A DNA stretch of 64,000 bases from Ideonella benzenivorans. GTDB taxonomy: Bacteria > Pseudomonadota > Gammaproteobacteria > Burkholderiales > Burkholderiaceae_C. Positions 27,813 through 36,674 of this stretch are shown piece by piece. The stretch lies in NCBI RefSeq assembly GCF_020387415.1, contig NZ_JAGWCB010000012.1:372001-436000 (forward strand). Reading direction: 5' to 3'. Numbering within the stretch: position 1 is the first letter of the stretch; every line of letters starts with the position of its first letter. The notes beneath the pieces are model-generated. The model searched no databases and was not told where the DNA came from. It worked only from the letters and a program-made list of their open reading frames with translations. A program made the position numbers and the translations under genes.

Positions 27813-28898
27813 TCAGCCCCGCTTGATCCGCATCACCTCCCGCGTGGCCTTGCTGCGGGCCTTCCACTGTGCCTGCTGTTCCCGCCGTTGCAGGGCGTCC
27901 TGCTCCTGCCGGCGGGCTTCGCGCTGCAGCTTGTGCCAGCTCAGCAGCCGTGCGGGGGCTACCTGCCCACGCACCGCGCAACCAGGCTCGTCCTGGTGCT
28001 GGCAATCGCGGAAGCGGCACTGCGTGGCCAGTTGACCGATGTCGTCGAAAGCCCGGGCCAGCTCGGCTTCGTCGGCATCCAGCTGCAGGCCGCGCAGGCC
28101 CGGGGTGTCGATCACACAGGCGCCCGAGGGGCAGCGGTGCAGCGAGCGGGCGGTGGTGGTGTGGCGGCCCCGGCCGTCCTGCACGCGGGCCGCGCCGGTG
28201 CGCTGAACATCACCGTCCGTCGGCCCGACCAGGGTGTTCAGCAGCGTGCTCTTGCCCGCGCCGCTGGAGCCCAGCAGCACCAGCGTGCGGCCCGGCTGCA
28301 ACCAGGGTGCCAGGGCCTGCGCCGCCTGCGGGCTGCGCCCGTCGAGCGCCAGCACCGGCACCGCGGCGCCTGCCGGCCCCAGATGCTGCCGAACCGCAGC
28401 CACCCGGGCCTGCGGCGCGGGATGACAGTCGGCCTGGGTCAGCACCACCACCGGGTCCACCTCGGCCAGGCGCACCAGCGCCAGATAGCGGTCCAGCCGT
28501 CGCAGGTTGAAGTCGTGACCGCAGGTCATCACCAGCAGCGCATGGTCCACATGGCTGACCAGGGCCTGGCGCTGGCCACTGGGGTCGCGCCGCACCAGCC
28601 GGTGGTCGGGCGGCAGCACGGCCACCACCCAGCCGGCCTCCGGCCGCTCGGGGCGCATCAGCACCCAGTCGCCCACGGTCAGGCTGTCGCCCTCGAGCTG
28701 CAGGCGCGCCTGCAAGGCCGGCCACAGCCGCGCTTCATGTTGCGCATGACCATCGTGCAGGGTGCAGCGGTCGCGCTGCACCTCGGTGACCCGCATCAGC
28801 CGGTCGGCGGGGTCGGAACTCAGGCTCAGGGCCTGGGAAACCAAAGATGAATGAAGTCCCAGACGACGCAGGGCGTCGAAGTCGTTCGTGTCGAACAT
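27813..28898 (-). CDS. rsgA: RsgA-like circularly permuted ribosome-associated GTPase
   Basis: A 361-residue protein with an N-terminal OB-fold, then GTPase motifs in the permuted order G4 (LTQAD, degenerate), G1 (GSSGAGKSTLLN) and G3 (DTPGLRGL). A zinc knuckle CRFRDCQHQDEPGC is near the C-terminus, followed by a basic tail. RsgA aids late 30S subunit maturation. The unusual G4 motif and the extended basic tail suggest a divergent paralogue as possible as the housekeeping copy; I cannot see whether the genome has another. The ATG at 28898 precedes MFDTNDFDAL. Confidence 0.88.
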   Translation of the reverse strand: MFDTNDFDALRRLGLHSSLVSQALSLSSDPADRLMRVTEVQRDRCTLHDGHAQHEARLWPALQARLQLEGDSLTVGDWVLMRPERPEAGWVVAVLPPDHRLVRRDPSGQRQALVSHVDHALLVMTCGHDFNLRRLDRYLALVRLAEVDPVVVLTQADCHPAPQARVAAVRQHLGPAGAAVPVLALDGRSPQAAQALAPWLQPGRTLVLLGSSGAGKSTLLNTLVGPTDGDVQRTGAARVQDGRGRHTTTARSLHRCPSGACVIDTPGLRGLQLDADEAELARAFDDIGQLATQCRFRDCQHQDEPGCAVRGQVAPARLLSWHKLQREARRQEQDALQRREQQAQWKARSKATREVMRIKRG

Positions 28899-29088
28899 GG
28901 ATGTCGCTTCCGTGGGCCGACCTCGGCAGGTCGGCCCGGGTGCGCGCAAGGCGCACAGGGTCGAATGACGCGCCAGGCACAAGGGCACAGCACGTGACGG
29001 CGGCAGAGGCCGTGACCGGATGGAAGCGAGAGAGAAACCCCGGTGCGGGGCGGTGCGGGTGGATCACCCGCGCAGATTCAACCTGCGC

Positions 29089-29133
29089 TCAACGGGCCAC
29101 GGCAGAGAGGGCAAGTTCCGAGCGTTGCATCAT
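29089..29133 (-). CDS. Candidate 14-residue leader peptide
   Basis: A tiny frame MMQRSELALSAVAR, preceded by a perfect AGGAGG at an ideal six-base spacing. It lies upstream of the RsgA-like gene on the same strand. The following 190 bases hold short inverted repeats (for example CGGGTGATCCACCCG). A leader peptide controlling the downstream gene is possible; an unannotated small protein is the alternative. Confidence 0.35.
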   Translation of the reverse strand: MMQRSELALSAVAR

Positions 29134-29214
29134 GGTCGTCCTCCTGTGGCTTGAGGGGTTGAAGAAAAACTGAGGTTTGCACTCTGGCGTGGCCGCCGCG
29201 AGTTGTCAAGCAAA

Positions 29215-29460
29215 ATGCCCACCATGCAAGAGATCGAACTGCCGCTGCGCGGCGAGCACATTCCCCTGGACGCCCTGCTCAAGGCCACCGGCCTGGCCCC
29301 CAGCGGCGGCACCGCCAAGCAACTGATCGCCGCCGGCGAAGTGCGGGTGGATGGCCAGGTGGAACTGCGCAAGACCTGCAAGATCCGCGCGGGTCAGCGG
29401 GTCACGCTGGGCGAGCAGACCGTGGTCGTGGTGGCCGACCCCGAGGGTGGCGGGGACTAA
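29215..29460 (+). CDS. S4-domain RNA-binding protein, YbcJ-like
   Basis: An 81-residue S4 domain: LDALLKATGLAPSGGTAKQLIAAGEVRVDGQVELRKTCKIRAGQRV matches the alpha-L RNA-binding fold of YbcJ. It probably binds structured RNA; its target is unknown. Starts at 29215 or 29224 are both plausible; the 29203 TTG is less so. Confidence 0.9.
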   Translation: MPTMQEIELPLRGEHIPLDALLKATGLAPSGGTAKQLIAAGEVRVDGQVELRKTCKIRAGQRVTLGEQTVVVVADPEGGGD

Positions 29461-29491
29461 GCCCTCAGCCGGTGCCCCGGGGCTGCGGGGC

Positions 29492-31795
29492 TCAGAGCTT
29501 CATTTCGAGCTGCAGCGCCCAGTTGATGTAGCTGCGCGACAGCGTCGTGGCCGTCTCGTCGCCCACGGCGCTGGCCGTCTGCACCCAGCGCGGGTCCAGG
29601 TTGCTGGCGCTCAGCCGCACCCGGGCATTGGGCGAGACCTGGTAGAGGCCATAGAGGTCGATGACCCGCTTCGGGCTTTGCACCGCCCACTGGTTCTCCG
29701 ACAGGCGGGTGCGGTAGCCCGGCGTCCAGTTGACGTTGCCGCCCACCGTCACCGGCGTCTGCGGGATCTTGTAGTCGGCCCCCAGGTTCAGCGAGCCAGC
29801 GGCCTGCTGGCTCAGCCGGTTGTCCGGCCCGGGCACGCCATCCACGCGCGACTGGTAGAGGCTGACATTGCTGCGCACATCCACCGCCGGCGCCGTAGCC
29901 CACAGCGTGCTCAGACGGAACTTGGCCTCCAGCTCGATGCCCTGCGTGCGGGCATTGCCGATGTTGGCCGGGCTGGACACCCAGCGGGTGCTGCCATCGC
30001 CCTGCGGCACGGCCGTGGTCAGGGTGCGCATCAGGTTGCTGATGCGGCGGGCAAACAGGTTGGCGCTGAGCATGCCGCCATCGTCCAGGTAGACCTCGTA
30101 GGCCAGGTCCACGCCGGTGGCCAGCTCGGGCTTCAGGTCCGGGTTGCCCGCCTTGTCCGGGTTGGTCTCGGAGTTGGTGCCCTTGGCCAGCCAGGTCGTG
30201 CCGATCAGGTCGCTCAGGTCGGGCGAGCGGTAGCTGCGGGTCAGGCTGATGCGGATCTGGTCGCGGCGCTTGGGGTCGAACTTGTAGACCGCATGCAGCA
30301 GCGGCGTCCAGACGCTGCTGAGGTTGCTGTGGTTGATGCCGTCGCTGCCCTCGCTCTGGGTGCGGATGCCCTCCCAGCGCAGGCCGGCATAGGCCGCCCA
30401 CTGCGGGCTGATGTTCCACTCGTCCTGCGCATAACCGGCCAGCCGCAGGCTGTTGGCCAGGTAGTCGTCGCCATCGTCGGCGGTGGCAGGCAGGCCGTTG
30501 GTCAGCTGGCGGTTGCTCTGGTTGCGGCGGGCGTATTCGCTCTCGAAGCCGGTGACCAGGCTGTGGTCGTTCTCCAGCAGCAGGCTGTACTTGGCGCTGG
30601 CGTTGCCGGTGCGCTCCACGCCCTGCGAGCGATCGTCCTCCCGCTGGGTGCCGCCCTGCTCGCTGTCGAACTCGGTCGTCCAGCTGTGGCTGAGGTTGCG
30701 CGACTGGCCCACACCGGCCCTGAGCTCCAGGCTGCCCTCGCCCGCGCGGCCACGCCACTGGCTGTTGACCCGCGCCAGCGAAAATTCACTGTCCGTCTTG
30801 CTGCTGCTGGCGCTGTAGGGCAAGGTGCCCAGCGCGCCGGGTTCGAAGCTCGAATCGCCATGGCTGTTGCCGCTGGCATAGACCAGCATCGGCATCAGCA
30901 TCAGGGTGTCGCCGCCGTCGAACTTCCACTGCAGCTTGCTGCCCAGGTGGACACCGTTGCGTTCGCTGTTGGCGCGCTTGTCCTCGGTGCGGTCGTCGGT
31001 GTCGTTGACGGTGTGGACCTGACTGGCATCGGCCCGGTCGAAGCGGAAGGCCGAGAGCGTGACGTTGTAGTTCATCGCCCCGAAGGTGTCCTCACGCGAC
31101 CAGGACGCGCGCGGCTGCACCCGGCCGTTCTCCAGGCCGACGCTGGCCCGCACATCGTTGCGCCGTTTGGTGAAGCCCTCGCGGGTGATGATGTTGATGG
31201 TGCCGGCGATGGCCCGGGCGCCGGTCTCGGCGGTGGGCGCGCGCAGGATCTCGATGCGCTCGATCTGGTCCGGGTCGATCGAATCGAGCGACAGGCCGCC
31301 CTGCACCCGCTCGCCATCGAGCAGGATCTGGGTGTAGCCACCGCCCAGGCCGCGCATGCGGATGTTGCCGCCACGGCCGGGCGTGCCCGACAACGTGACG
31401 CCCGGCAGGCGCTTGAGCAGATCGCCCACGGTGCTGTCGCCGAACTTCTCGATCTCGTCGCGGCCGACGATGATCTTGGCGGCCGTGGAGCGCCGCCGCG
31501 CCTCGACATCGGACAGCGCGCTGCCGTTGACCTCGATCCGCTGCACCCCCGGCGTCGCCGGAGCCGGGTTCTGGCCGGGCGCGGGGTCTGCCGTCGGCGG
31601 CGGGGCGCTCTGCGCCAGCAGGGCCGGCGATGCAGCCAGCAGGCCGATCGCCAGCAGGCAAGGGTTCAGACGAAACGGGTGCGCGGCCCGCCAGAGGGGC
31701 CGAAAGGTGTTGGACGACAAGGAAGCCTCGACGGGGAGTGGCCAGGGAGAAGGTGACGCGATCTGGCGGCGGCTGGGCTTCGGACGATGAAGCAT
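29492..31795 (-). CDS. TonB-dependent outer-membrane receptor
   Basis: A 767-residue receptor. After a signal peptide (NPCLLAIGLLAASPALLAQ) come a Pro-rich linker and the plug domain, with VEVNGSALSDVE-like TonB-box-region sequence, GRDEIEKFGDSTVGDLLKRLPGVTLSG, IRMRGLGGGYTQILLDGERV and the ARAIAGTINIITR segment. A 22-strand-type beta barrel ends in QLEMKL. It imports a siderophore, cobalamin or other chelate; no ligand-specific partner genes are next to it. A TTG at 31720 would give a shorter, more typical signal peptide and is a good alternative start. Confidence 0.92.
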   Translation of the reverse strand: MLHRPKPSRRQIASPSPWPLPVEASLSSNTFRPLWRAAHPFRLNPCLLAIGLLAASPALLAQSAPPPTADPAPGQNPAPATPGVQRIEVNGSALSDVEARRRSTAAKIIVGRDEIEKFGDSTVGDLLKRLPGVTLSGTPGRGGNIRMRGLGGGYTQILLDGERVQGGLSLDSIDPDQIERIEILRAPTAETGARAIAGTINIITREGFTKRRNDVRASVGLENGRVQPRASWSREDTFGAMNYNVTLSAFRFDRADASQVHTVNDTDDRTEDKRANSERNGVHLGSKLQWKFDGGDTLMLMPMLVYASGNSHGDSSFEPGALGTLPYSASSSKTDSEFSLARVNSQWRGRAGEGSLELRAGVGQSRNLSHSWTTEFDSEQGGTQREDDRSQGVERTGNASAKYSLLLENDHSLVTGFESEYARRNQSNRQLTNGLPATADDGDDYLANSLRLAGYAQDEWNISPQWAAYAGLRWEGIRTQSEGSDGINHSNLSSVWTPLLHAVYKFDPKRRDQIRISLTRSYRSPDLSDLIGTTWLAKGTNSETNPDKAGNPDLKPELATGVDLAYEVYLDDGGMLSANLFARRISNLMRTLTTAVPQGDGSTRWVSSPANIGNARTQGIELEAKFRLSTLWATAPAVDVRSNVSLYQSRVDGVPGPDNRLSQQAAGSLNLGADYKIPQTPVTVGGNVNWTPGYRTRLSENQWAVQSPKRVIDLYGLYQVSPNARVRLSASNLDPRWVQTASAVGDETATTLSRSYINWALQLEMKL

Positions 31796-32175
31796 TCGCG
31801 TCTGGATGAGAATTGTGCCGGCGACTTCAGTTCCCCGTTTGTCAAAACGGACACATCCTGATAGAATTTCTCGCTTGGAGCAAAAATGCTGACCGCCACG
31901 GGCTGTTCTCTCAATAGCCTTTCTGTGTGAGTTGGTCTTTTGCCGGAGCCATCCGGCCGCTCCTGCGGTAGCTAGCCGCCTTTCGCACATCCCCTTCGAC
32001 CTTCCGGTTTCTTGCCTTGTGGGCCTCGGCCTGCCAGGTGGTTCATCAGAGCCGGGCTTCGCTGCAGTCTGCAGGTGGCCCAGCACGGTCGGTGGCGATG
32101 CCCTTGACTGCCCCACCGTGCCGTTCGCAGCCCTTTGCTTTGATCTGGGCTGCCCGGTGCTCTTTGAAGGTTGAT
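31796..32175. other. 380-base divergent region with helicase promoter and long leader
   Basis: Lies between the TonB receptor and the RNA helicase. It holds the promoter listed separately and then about 300 transcribed, untranslated bases before the helicase ATG. The segment GATGAGAATT near 31805 vaguely resembles half a Fur box, but I do not claim it. I see no gene. Confidence 0.5.
31839..31867 (+). promoter_or_regulatory. Sigma-70 promoter of the DEAD-box helicase
   Basis: TTGTCA at 31839-31844 and TAGAAT at 31862-31867 are separated by exactly 17 bases. Transcription would start near 31874, giving a leader of about 300 bases before the helicase ATG. Its AT-richness stands out from the flanks. 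Confidence 0.65.
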
Positions 32176-33846
32176 ATGAGTTTTGAATCCCTGGGTCTCG
32201 ACGAGGCCCTGCTGAGCGCCGTGCGCACCGCCGGCTACGAGAACCCCACTGAAGTCCAGGCCCGTGCCATTCCGGCCGCGTTGGCCGGGCGCGATCTGCG
32301 CGTCTGCTCTGCCACGGGCAGCGGCAAGACCGCGTCCTTCGTGCTGCCCGCGCTGATGCGCGTGCTGGAGGCCCGCAAGGACCCCGCCAACAAGCCCAAG
32401 CGCGGTGAGGTCAAAGGCCCGCGCATCCTGGTGCTGGTGCCCACCCGTGAACTGTCGATGCAGGTGGCCAAGGCGGCCTCCGACTACGGCCGCCATGTCC
32501 AATGGCTGTCGGTGACCAGCGTGGTCGGCGGCGTGCCCTACCCCGCCCAGCTCAAGGCGCTGCGCAGCCCGCTGGACATCCTGATCGCCACCCCGGGCCG
32601 CCTGATCGACCACATCCAGAGCGGCAAGGCCGTGCTGGAGAACGTCGAGATGCTGGTGCTGGACGAAGCCGACCGCATGCTGGACATGGGCTTCATCGAG
32701 GACATCGAGCACATCGCTGCGCAGCTGCCCGCCAAGCGTCAGACGCTGATGGCCAGCGCCACCTTCGACGGTGAAGTAGGCCGCCTGGCCCAGCGCCTGC
32801 AGAAGGAAGATGTCGAACGCATCGAGGTGGACGGCCACACCGCCAAGCATGAAAACATCACCCAGCAGCTGATGTGGGCCGACAGCATCGACCACAAGCA
32901 GGCCCTGCTCGACAGCCTGCTGACCGACCGTGCCGTGGACCAGGCCGTGGTCTTCACCAGCACCCAGGTCGATGCCGACTTCCTGGCGGACCGCCTGGCC
33001 GACATGGGCCACAAGGTTGCTGCACTGCACGGTGGCATGCCGCAAGGCCGCCGCAACCGCGTGCTGCAAGGCCTGCGCAGCCGTCAGCTGCGCATCCTGG
33101 TGGCCACCGACGTGGCCGCCCGCGGCATCGACGTGCCCACCATCACCCACGTGATCAACTACGGTCTGCCGCTCAAGGCCGAGGACTATGTGCACCGCAT
33201 CGGCCGTACCGGCCGTGCCGGCCGCGAGGGCCGTGCCGTGACGCTGGCCGAGCGCCGCGATGTGCCGATGATCCGCCGCATCCAGCAGTACACCACGCAG
33301 CCGATCCCGGTGATCACGGTGGAAGGTCTGGAACCCAGCCGGCCGGCACCGGAGATCTTCGGTGCGCGTCCGCCGCGGGGTGGCGCACCGCGCGGCCGTG
33401 GCAGCTTCGGCGGTGGGTTCGGGGGTGGCTTTGGCGGCAAGGGCGGCCAGCAGGACCGCCAGGGCTACGGTGCGCGCCCGCCGCGTGACCGTCGCCCCAC
33501 CGATCGTCCGTTCGACCGTGCAGAGCGCCCGGCCTTCGGCCGCCAGGATGGTCCGTTCGAGCGCCGTGAAGGCGGCCAGCGCGATGGCGGCTACTTCGAA
33601 CGTCGTGACGGTGGGCCTTCCGCCCGCCGCGAAACCGCGCCGTTCGAGCACCGCACGCCGCGCACCGACCGCCCGGTCTTCGACCGCCGTGACGGGGCCG
33701 AGCGTCCGCCGCGCGCGCCTTTTGAAGGCAACCGCGACAACCGCGGCCCGCGTCAGGGCGCTGGCAAGCCGGCCTCGGCCGGCAACAAGCCGCGCTTTGC
33801 CAACAGCGGCTCCAACGCCGGCAAGCGTCCCCGGAAGGACGTGTAA
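32176..33846 (+). CDS. rhlE: RhlE-type DEAD-box ATP-dependent RNA helicase
   Basis: A 556-residue helicase. Motifs in order: Q motif (YENPTEVQARAIP), I (ATGSGKT, near 48), Ia (PTRELSMQ), Ib (TPGRL), II (DEAD), III (SAT), IV region (VVFTSTQ), V (ATDVAARGID), VI (HRIGRTGRAGREG). The C-terminal tail from about residue 395 is Gly/Arg/Phe/Asp-rich, with repeated FERRDGG/FDRRDG-type units, typical of RNA-binding, condensate-forming tails. It remodels RNA in ribosome assembly or decay. GAAGG lies just upstream of the ATG. Its 3' end overlaps the convergent M3 peptidase gene by 94 bases. Confidence 0.93.
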   Translation: MSFESLGLDEALLSAVRTAGYENPTEVQARAIPAALAGRDLRVCSATGSGKTASFVLPALMRVLEARKDPANKPKRGEVKGPRILVLVPTRELSMQVAKAASDYGRHVQWLSVTSVVGGVPYPAQLKALRSPLDILIATPGRLIDHIQSGKAVLENVEMLVLDEADRMLDMGFIEDIEHIAAQLPAKRQTLMASATFDGEVGRLAQRLQKEDVERIEVDGHTAKHENITQQLMWADSIDHKQALLDSLLTDRAVDQAVVFTSTQVDADFLADRLADMGHKVAALHGGMPQGRRNRVLQGLRSRQLRILVATDVAARGIDVPTITHVINYGLPLKAEDYVHRIGRTGRAGREGRAVTLAERRDVPMIRRIQQYTTQPIPVITVEGLEPSRPAPEIFGARPPRGGAPRGRGSFGGGFGGGFGGKGGQQDRQGYGARPPRDRRPTDRPFDRAERPAFGRQDGPFERREGGQRDGGYFERRDGGPSARRETAPFEHRTPRTDRPVFDRRDGAERPPRAPFEGNRDNRGPRQGAGKPASAGNKPRFANSGSNAGKRPRKDV

Positions 33847-35831
33847 GCCGCGGTGGGGTCCACCGTGTCCCCCACCGCGTAGATGTGGCGCAGCAGCCGC
33901 TGCGCCACCCTTGGATCAAAGGGGTTGCCGGCCTCGACAAAGGCGTTGAAGGCGTCGGCATCCAGCACCTCGGCCCAGAGGTAGACGTAGTAGCCCGCGG
34001 CATAGCCCGCGCCGGCGAACAGATGCTGGAAATGCGGCAAGCGATGCCGCATGCCCACCGCGGCCGGCATGCCCAGCCGCTGCAGCGCGGCCTGCTCGAA
34101 GGCCACCACATCGCCCGGCCCCGCCGGGTCGCTCAGCGCGTGGACCTCCAGGTCCACCAGCGCACTGCCGGTGTAGCTCACCGTCTCATAGCCCTGCCCC
34201 CAGCGGCGCGCCGTCTCCAGGCGGTCGATCAGCCCCTGTGGGATCGGCTCGCCCGTCTGCCAGTGGCGGGCATGGCGACGCAGCACCTCGGGCTCGCCCA
34301 GCCAGTGCTCGAACAGCTGCGAGGGCAGCTCCACGAAGTCGCGCAGCACCTGCGTGCCGGCCAGCCGGTGGTAGGTGACGTTGGACAGCAGACCATGCAG
34401 GCCATGGCCGAACTCGTGGAACAGCGTGCGCGCGTCGTCGAAGGACAGCAGCGTGGGCTGGCCGGGCGCCGCCTTGGCGAAGTTGTTGTTGTTGACGATG
34501 ATGGGCCGCTCCACCCCGCGGTTGCGCGACTGGTAGGCAAAGTCGCTCATCCAGGCGCCCGAGCGCTTGGTGGCACGGGCGAAGTTGTCCTGCAGGAACA
34601 GGCCGGCGCTGCGCCCGTCTGCGTCGAACATCTCGTAGACCTTCACATCCGGGTGGTAGGCCGACACCTCCGGCCGGGCCTCGAAGCGCACGCCGAACAG
34701 GCGCTGGGCGCAGTCGAACAAGGCCTCGACCATGCGCTCCAACGAGAAGTACGGCTTCACCTCGGCGTCGTCGATGTCGTAGCGGGCCTGCCGCACCTTC
34801 TCCGACCAGTAACGCCAGTCCCAGGCCTCGGGCTCGCCCTCCACACCGTGGCTGCGCATCATCGCGATCAGCGCCTGGCGCTCGCGCTCGGCCGCCGGCA
34901 GGGCCCGCTGCCAGACCTCGCCCAGCAGTTGCCGTACCGCCTGCTGGCCGCCGGCCATGCTGTCGGTCAGCACGTAGTCGGCGTAGTTGTCGAAGCCGTG
35001 TTCGCGCGCCTGGGCATTGCGCAGCACCAGGATGCGCTCAATCAAGGCACGGTTGTCCGTGTCGCCCGCCATCTCGCCACGGCGGCTCCAGGCGGCCCAG
35101 GCTTGCTCACGCAGGTCGCGCCGGTCGGAATAGGTCAGGAAGGGCTCGATCAGCGAGCGGTTCAGGGTGATGACATGAGCGGCCTCGTCCAGGTCACGCT
35201 CGGCTGCGGCCTGACGTGCGGCGGCGCGCACGAAGTCCGGCAGGCCGGCCAGGTCGGCATCGCCGCGCAGCACCAGCTGGTAGGCCGCCTCATCGGCCAG
35301 CACGTTCTGGGCGAACTGAGTGCACAGCGTGGCCAGTTCTTCCATGATGGCCGCATAGCGCACCTGGGCCGCCGGCCCCAGGCGGGCGCCGGCCCGCACG
35401 CAATCCAGGTGCAGGCGCTCCAGCAGACGCAAGGCCTCGGGCACCAAGCCCAGCGCATGGCGCTGCCCATGCAGTGCGTCCAGCCGCGCAAACACCCCCG
35501 GGTGCATCTTGACCCGGGTGTCGTGCGCCGCCATCGGGGCGGCCAGTTCGCGCTGCACCGCCTGCAGGGCCGGCGAGGTGGCCGAGGCGGTCAGGTTGGA
35601 CAGCAGCGCATCCAACCGGTAGAGCCAGGCGCCGGAACGGTCCAGGGCCGCCACGGTGTTCTCGAAGTTCGGGGCTTCTGGGTTGCCCGCAATGGCGTCC
35701 AGCTCTTCGAGCTGCTCGGCCATCGCCGCCTGCATCGCCGGCCCGAAATGACCCGGCTGGATCTCCGCGAACGGGGGCAGGCCATAGGGCCCAGGCCACT
35801 TGGCCAGCAAAGGATTGTGGTGGGTGTTCAT
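33753..35831 (-). CDS. prlC: M3 family oligopeptidase A-like metallopeptidase
   Basis: A 692-residue thimet-type zinc peptidase with HEFGHGLHGLL (HExxH) in the C-terminal half and the distal FVELPSQLFEHWL glutamate ligand region. It degrades cytosolic peptides, including cleaved signal peptides, as in E. coli OpdA. The start at 35831 (MNTHHNPLLAKWPGPYGLPPF) matches related proteins. The last 31 codons lie opposite the 3' end of the helicase gene. Confidence 0.93.
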   Translation of the reverse strand: MNTHHNPLLAKWPGPYGLPPFAEIQPGHFGPAMQAAMAEQLEELDAIAGNPEAPNFENTVAALDRSGAWLYRLDALLSNLTASATSPALQAVQRELAAPMAAHDTRVKMHPGVFARLDALHGQRHALGLVPEALRLLERLHLDCVRAGARLGPAAQVRYAAIMEELATLCTQFAQNVLADEAAYQLVLRGDADLAGLPDFVRAAARQAAAERDLDEAAHVITLNRSLIEPFLTYSDRRDLREQAWAAWSRRGEMAGDTDNRALIERILVLRNAQAREHGFDNYADYVLTDSMAGGQQAVRQLLGEVWQRALPAAERERQALIAMMRSHGVEGEPEAWDWRYWSEKVRQARYDIDDAEVKPYFSLERMVEALFDCAQRLFGVRFEARPEVSAYHPDVKVYEMFDADGRSAGLFLQDNFARATKRSGAWMSDFAYQSRNRGVERPIIVNNNNFAKAAPGQPTLLSFDDARTLFHEFGHGLHGLLSNVTYHRLAGTQVLRDFVELPSQLFEHWLGEPEVLRRHARHWQTGEPIPQGLIDRLETARRWGQGYETVSYTGSALVDLEVHALSDPAGPGDVVAFEQAALQRLGMPAAVGMRHRLPHFQHLFAGAGYAAGYYVYLWAEVLDADAFNAFVEAGNPFDPRVAQRLLRHIYAVGDTVDPTAAYTSFRGRLPALEPLLAKRGLLPAEAGLPAP

Positions 35832-35980
35832 CGTGTGCTCTGGCCTCTTGTGGTGTTTCCCTGCGCTTCATGATGCCACCGCCCTGCGCGTGATCTCCAC
35901 CCGCCCGCCCTGCCCTCGGCAGGGATTCCGCAGGCCATCGGCCCTACACTGGTGGGTTCCTTTCCTTGGCTCACCGTCCC

Positions 35981-36547
35981 ATGGCCCTCAAGTCCACTGT
36001 CTACAAGGCCCAGCTGCAGATCGCCGACATGGATCGCTCGCTCTATGCCGACCATTCGCTCACGCTGGCCCGCCACCCGTCCGAGACCGATGAACGGTTG
36101 ATGATGCGGCTGCTGGCCTTCGCGCTGGCCGTGCCACCCGACACCGACCGTGGGGCGCTGGAGTTCGCCGCCGGACTGTCGGACACCGATGAACCCGACC
36201 TCTGGCAGAAGGACCTGACCGGGGCCCTGGTGCAGTGGATCGAGGTGGGACAGCCCGACGACCGCCGCCTGGCCAAGGCCTGTGGCCGTGCCGAGAAGGT
36301 GCGCATCTGGACCTACGGCAGTTCCGCCCCCATCTGGTGGCAGGGCCTGGCCGGCAAGGTGGCCCGTCTGTCCAACCTGGAGGTCTGGCAGGTGCCCGTC
36401 GAAGCCAGCCGCGAGCTGGCCGGCCTGGCCGCCCGCGGCATGCAGCTGCAGGTGACGGTGCAGGAGGGACAGATCTGGGTGGGCAATGGCGAGCATTCGG
36501 TGGCTTTGGAGCCCATCGCCCTGCAACGCCCGACAGTGCGCAGCTGA
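35981..36547 (+). CDS. yaeQ: YaeQ family protein
   Basis: A 188-residue protein matching YaeQ: MALKSTVYKAQLQIADMDR at the start, HPSETDERLMMRLLAFAL, and DLWQKDLTGALVQWIEVGQPDDRRLAKACGRAEKV. The fold is PD-(D/E)XK nuclease-like (the ETDERLM and WIEVGQPD segments), but activity is unproven. E. coli YaeQ was linked to suppression of RfaH loss in haemolysin expression. Confidence 0.92.
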   Translation: MALKSTVYKAQLQIADMDRSLYADHSLTLARHPSETDERLMMRLLAFALAVPPDTDRGALEFAAGLSDTDEPDLWQKDLTGALVQWIEVGQPDDRRLAKACGRAEKVRIWTYGSSAPIWWQGLAGKVARLSNLEVWQVPVEASRELAGLAARGMQLQVTVQEGQIWVGNGEHSVALEPIALQRPTVRS

Positions 36548-36674
36548 CCATCCCCAGAACAGGGAGCGCGGCCGCGCCTATCATCGCCAGCCTCGAACTT
36601 CCGTCCGTTGACCGGCCCGGCCGTGATCCGCCCCGGCTCCTCTTCTCTTCGGTGCCACCCGCGCCGCTGCCCGC

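Noticed and set aside
29351-31756. Plus-strand frame of 801 residues opposite the TonB receptor
   Set aside because: Shadow of the receptor codons; no recognisable motif.
31801-31820. Fur box upstream of the TonB receptor
   Set aside because: Only GATGAGAATT fits half of the consensus; the second half is not there.
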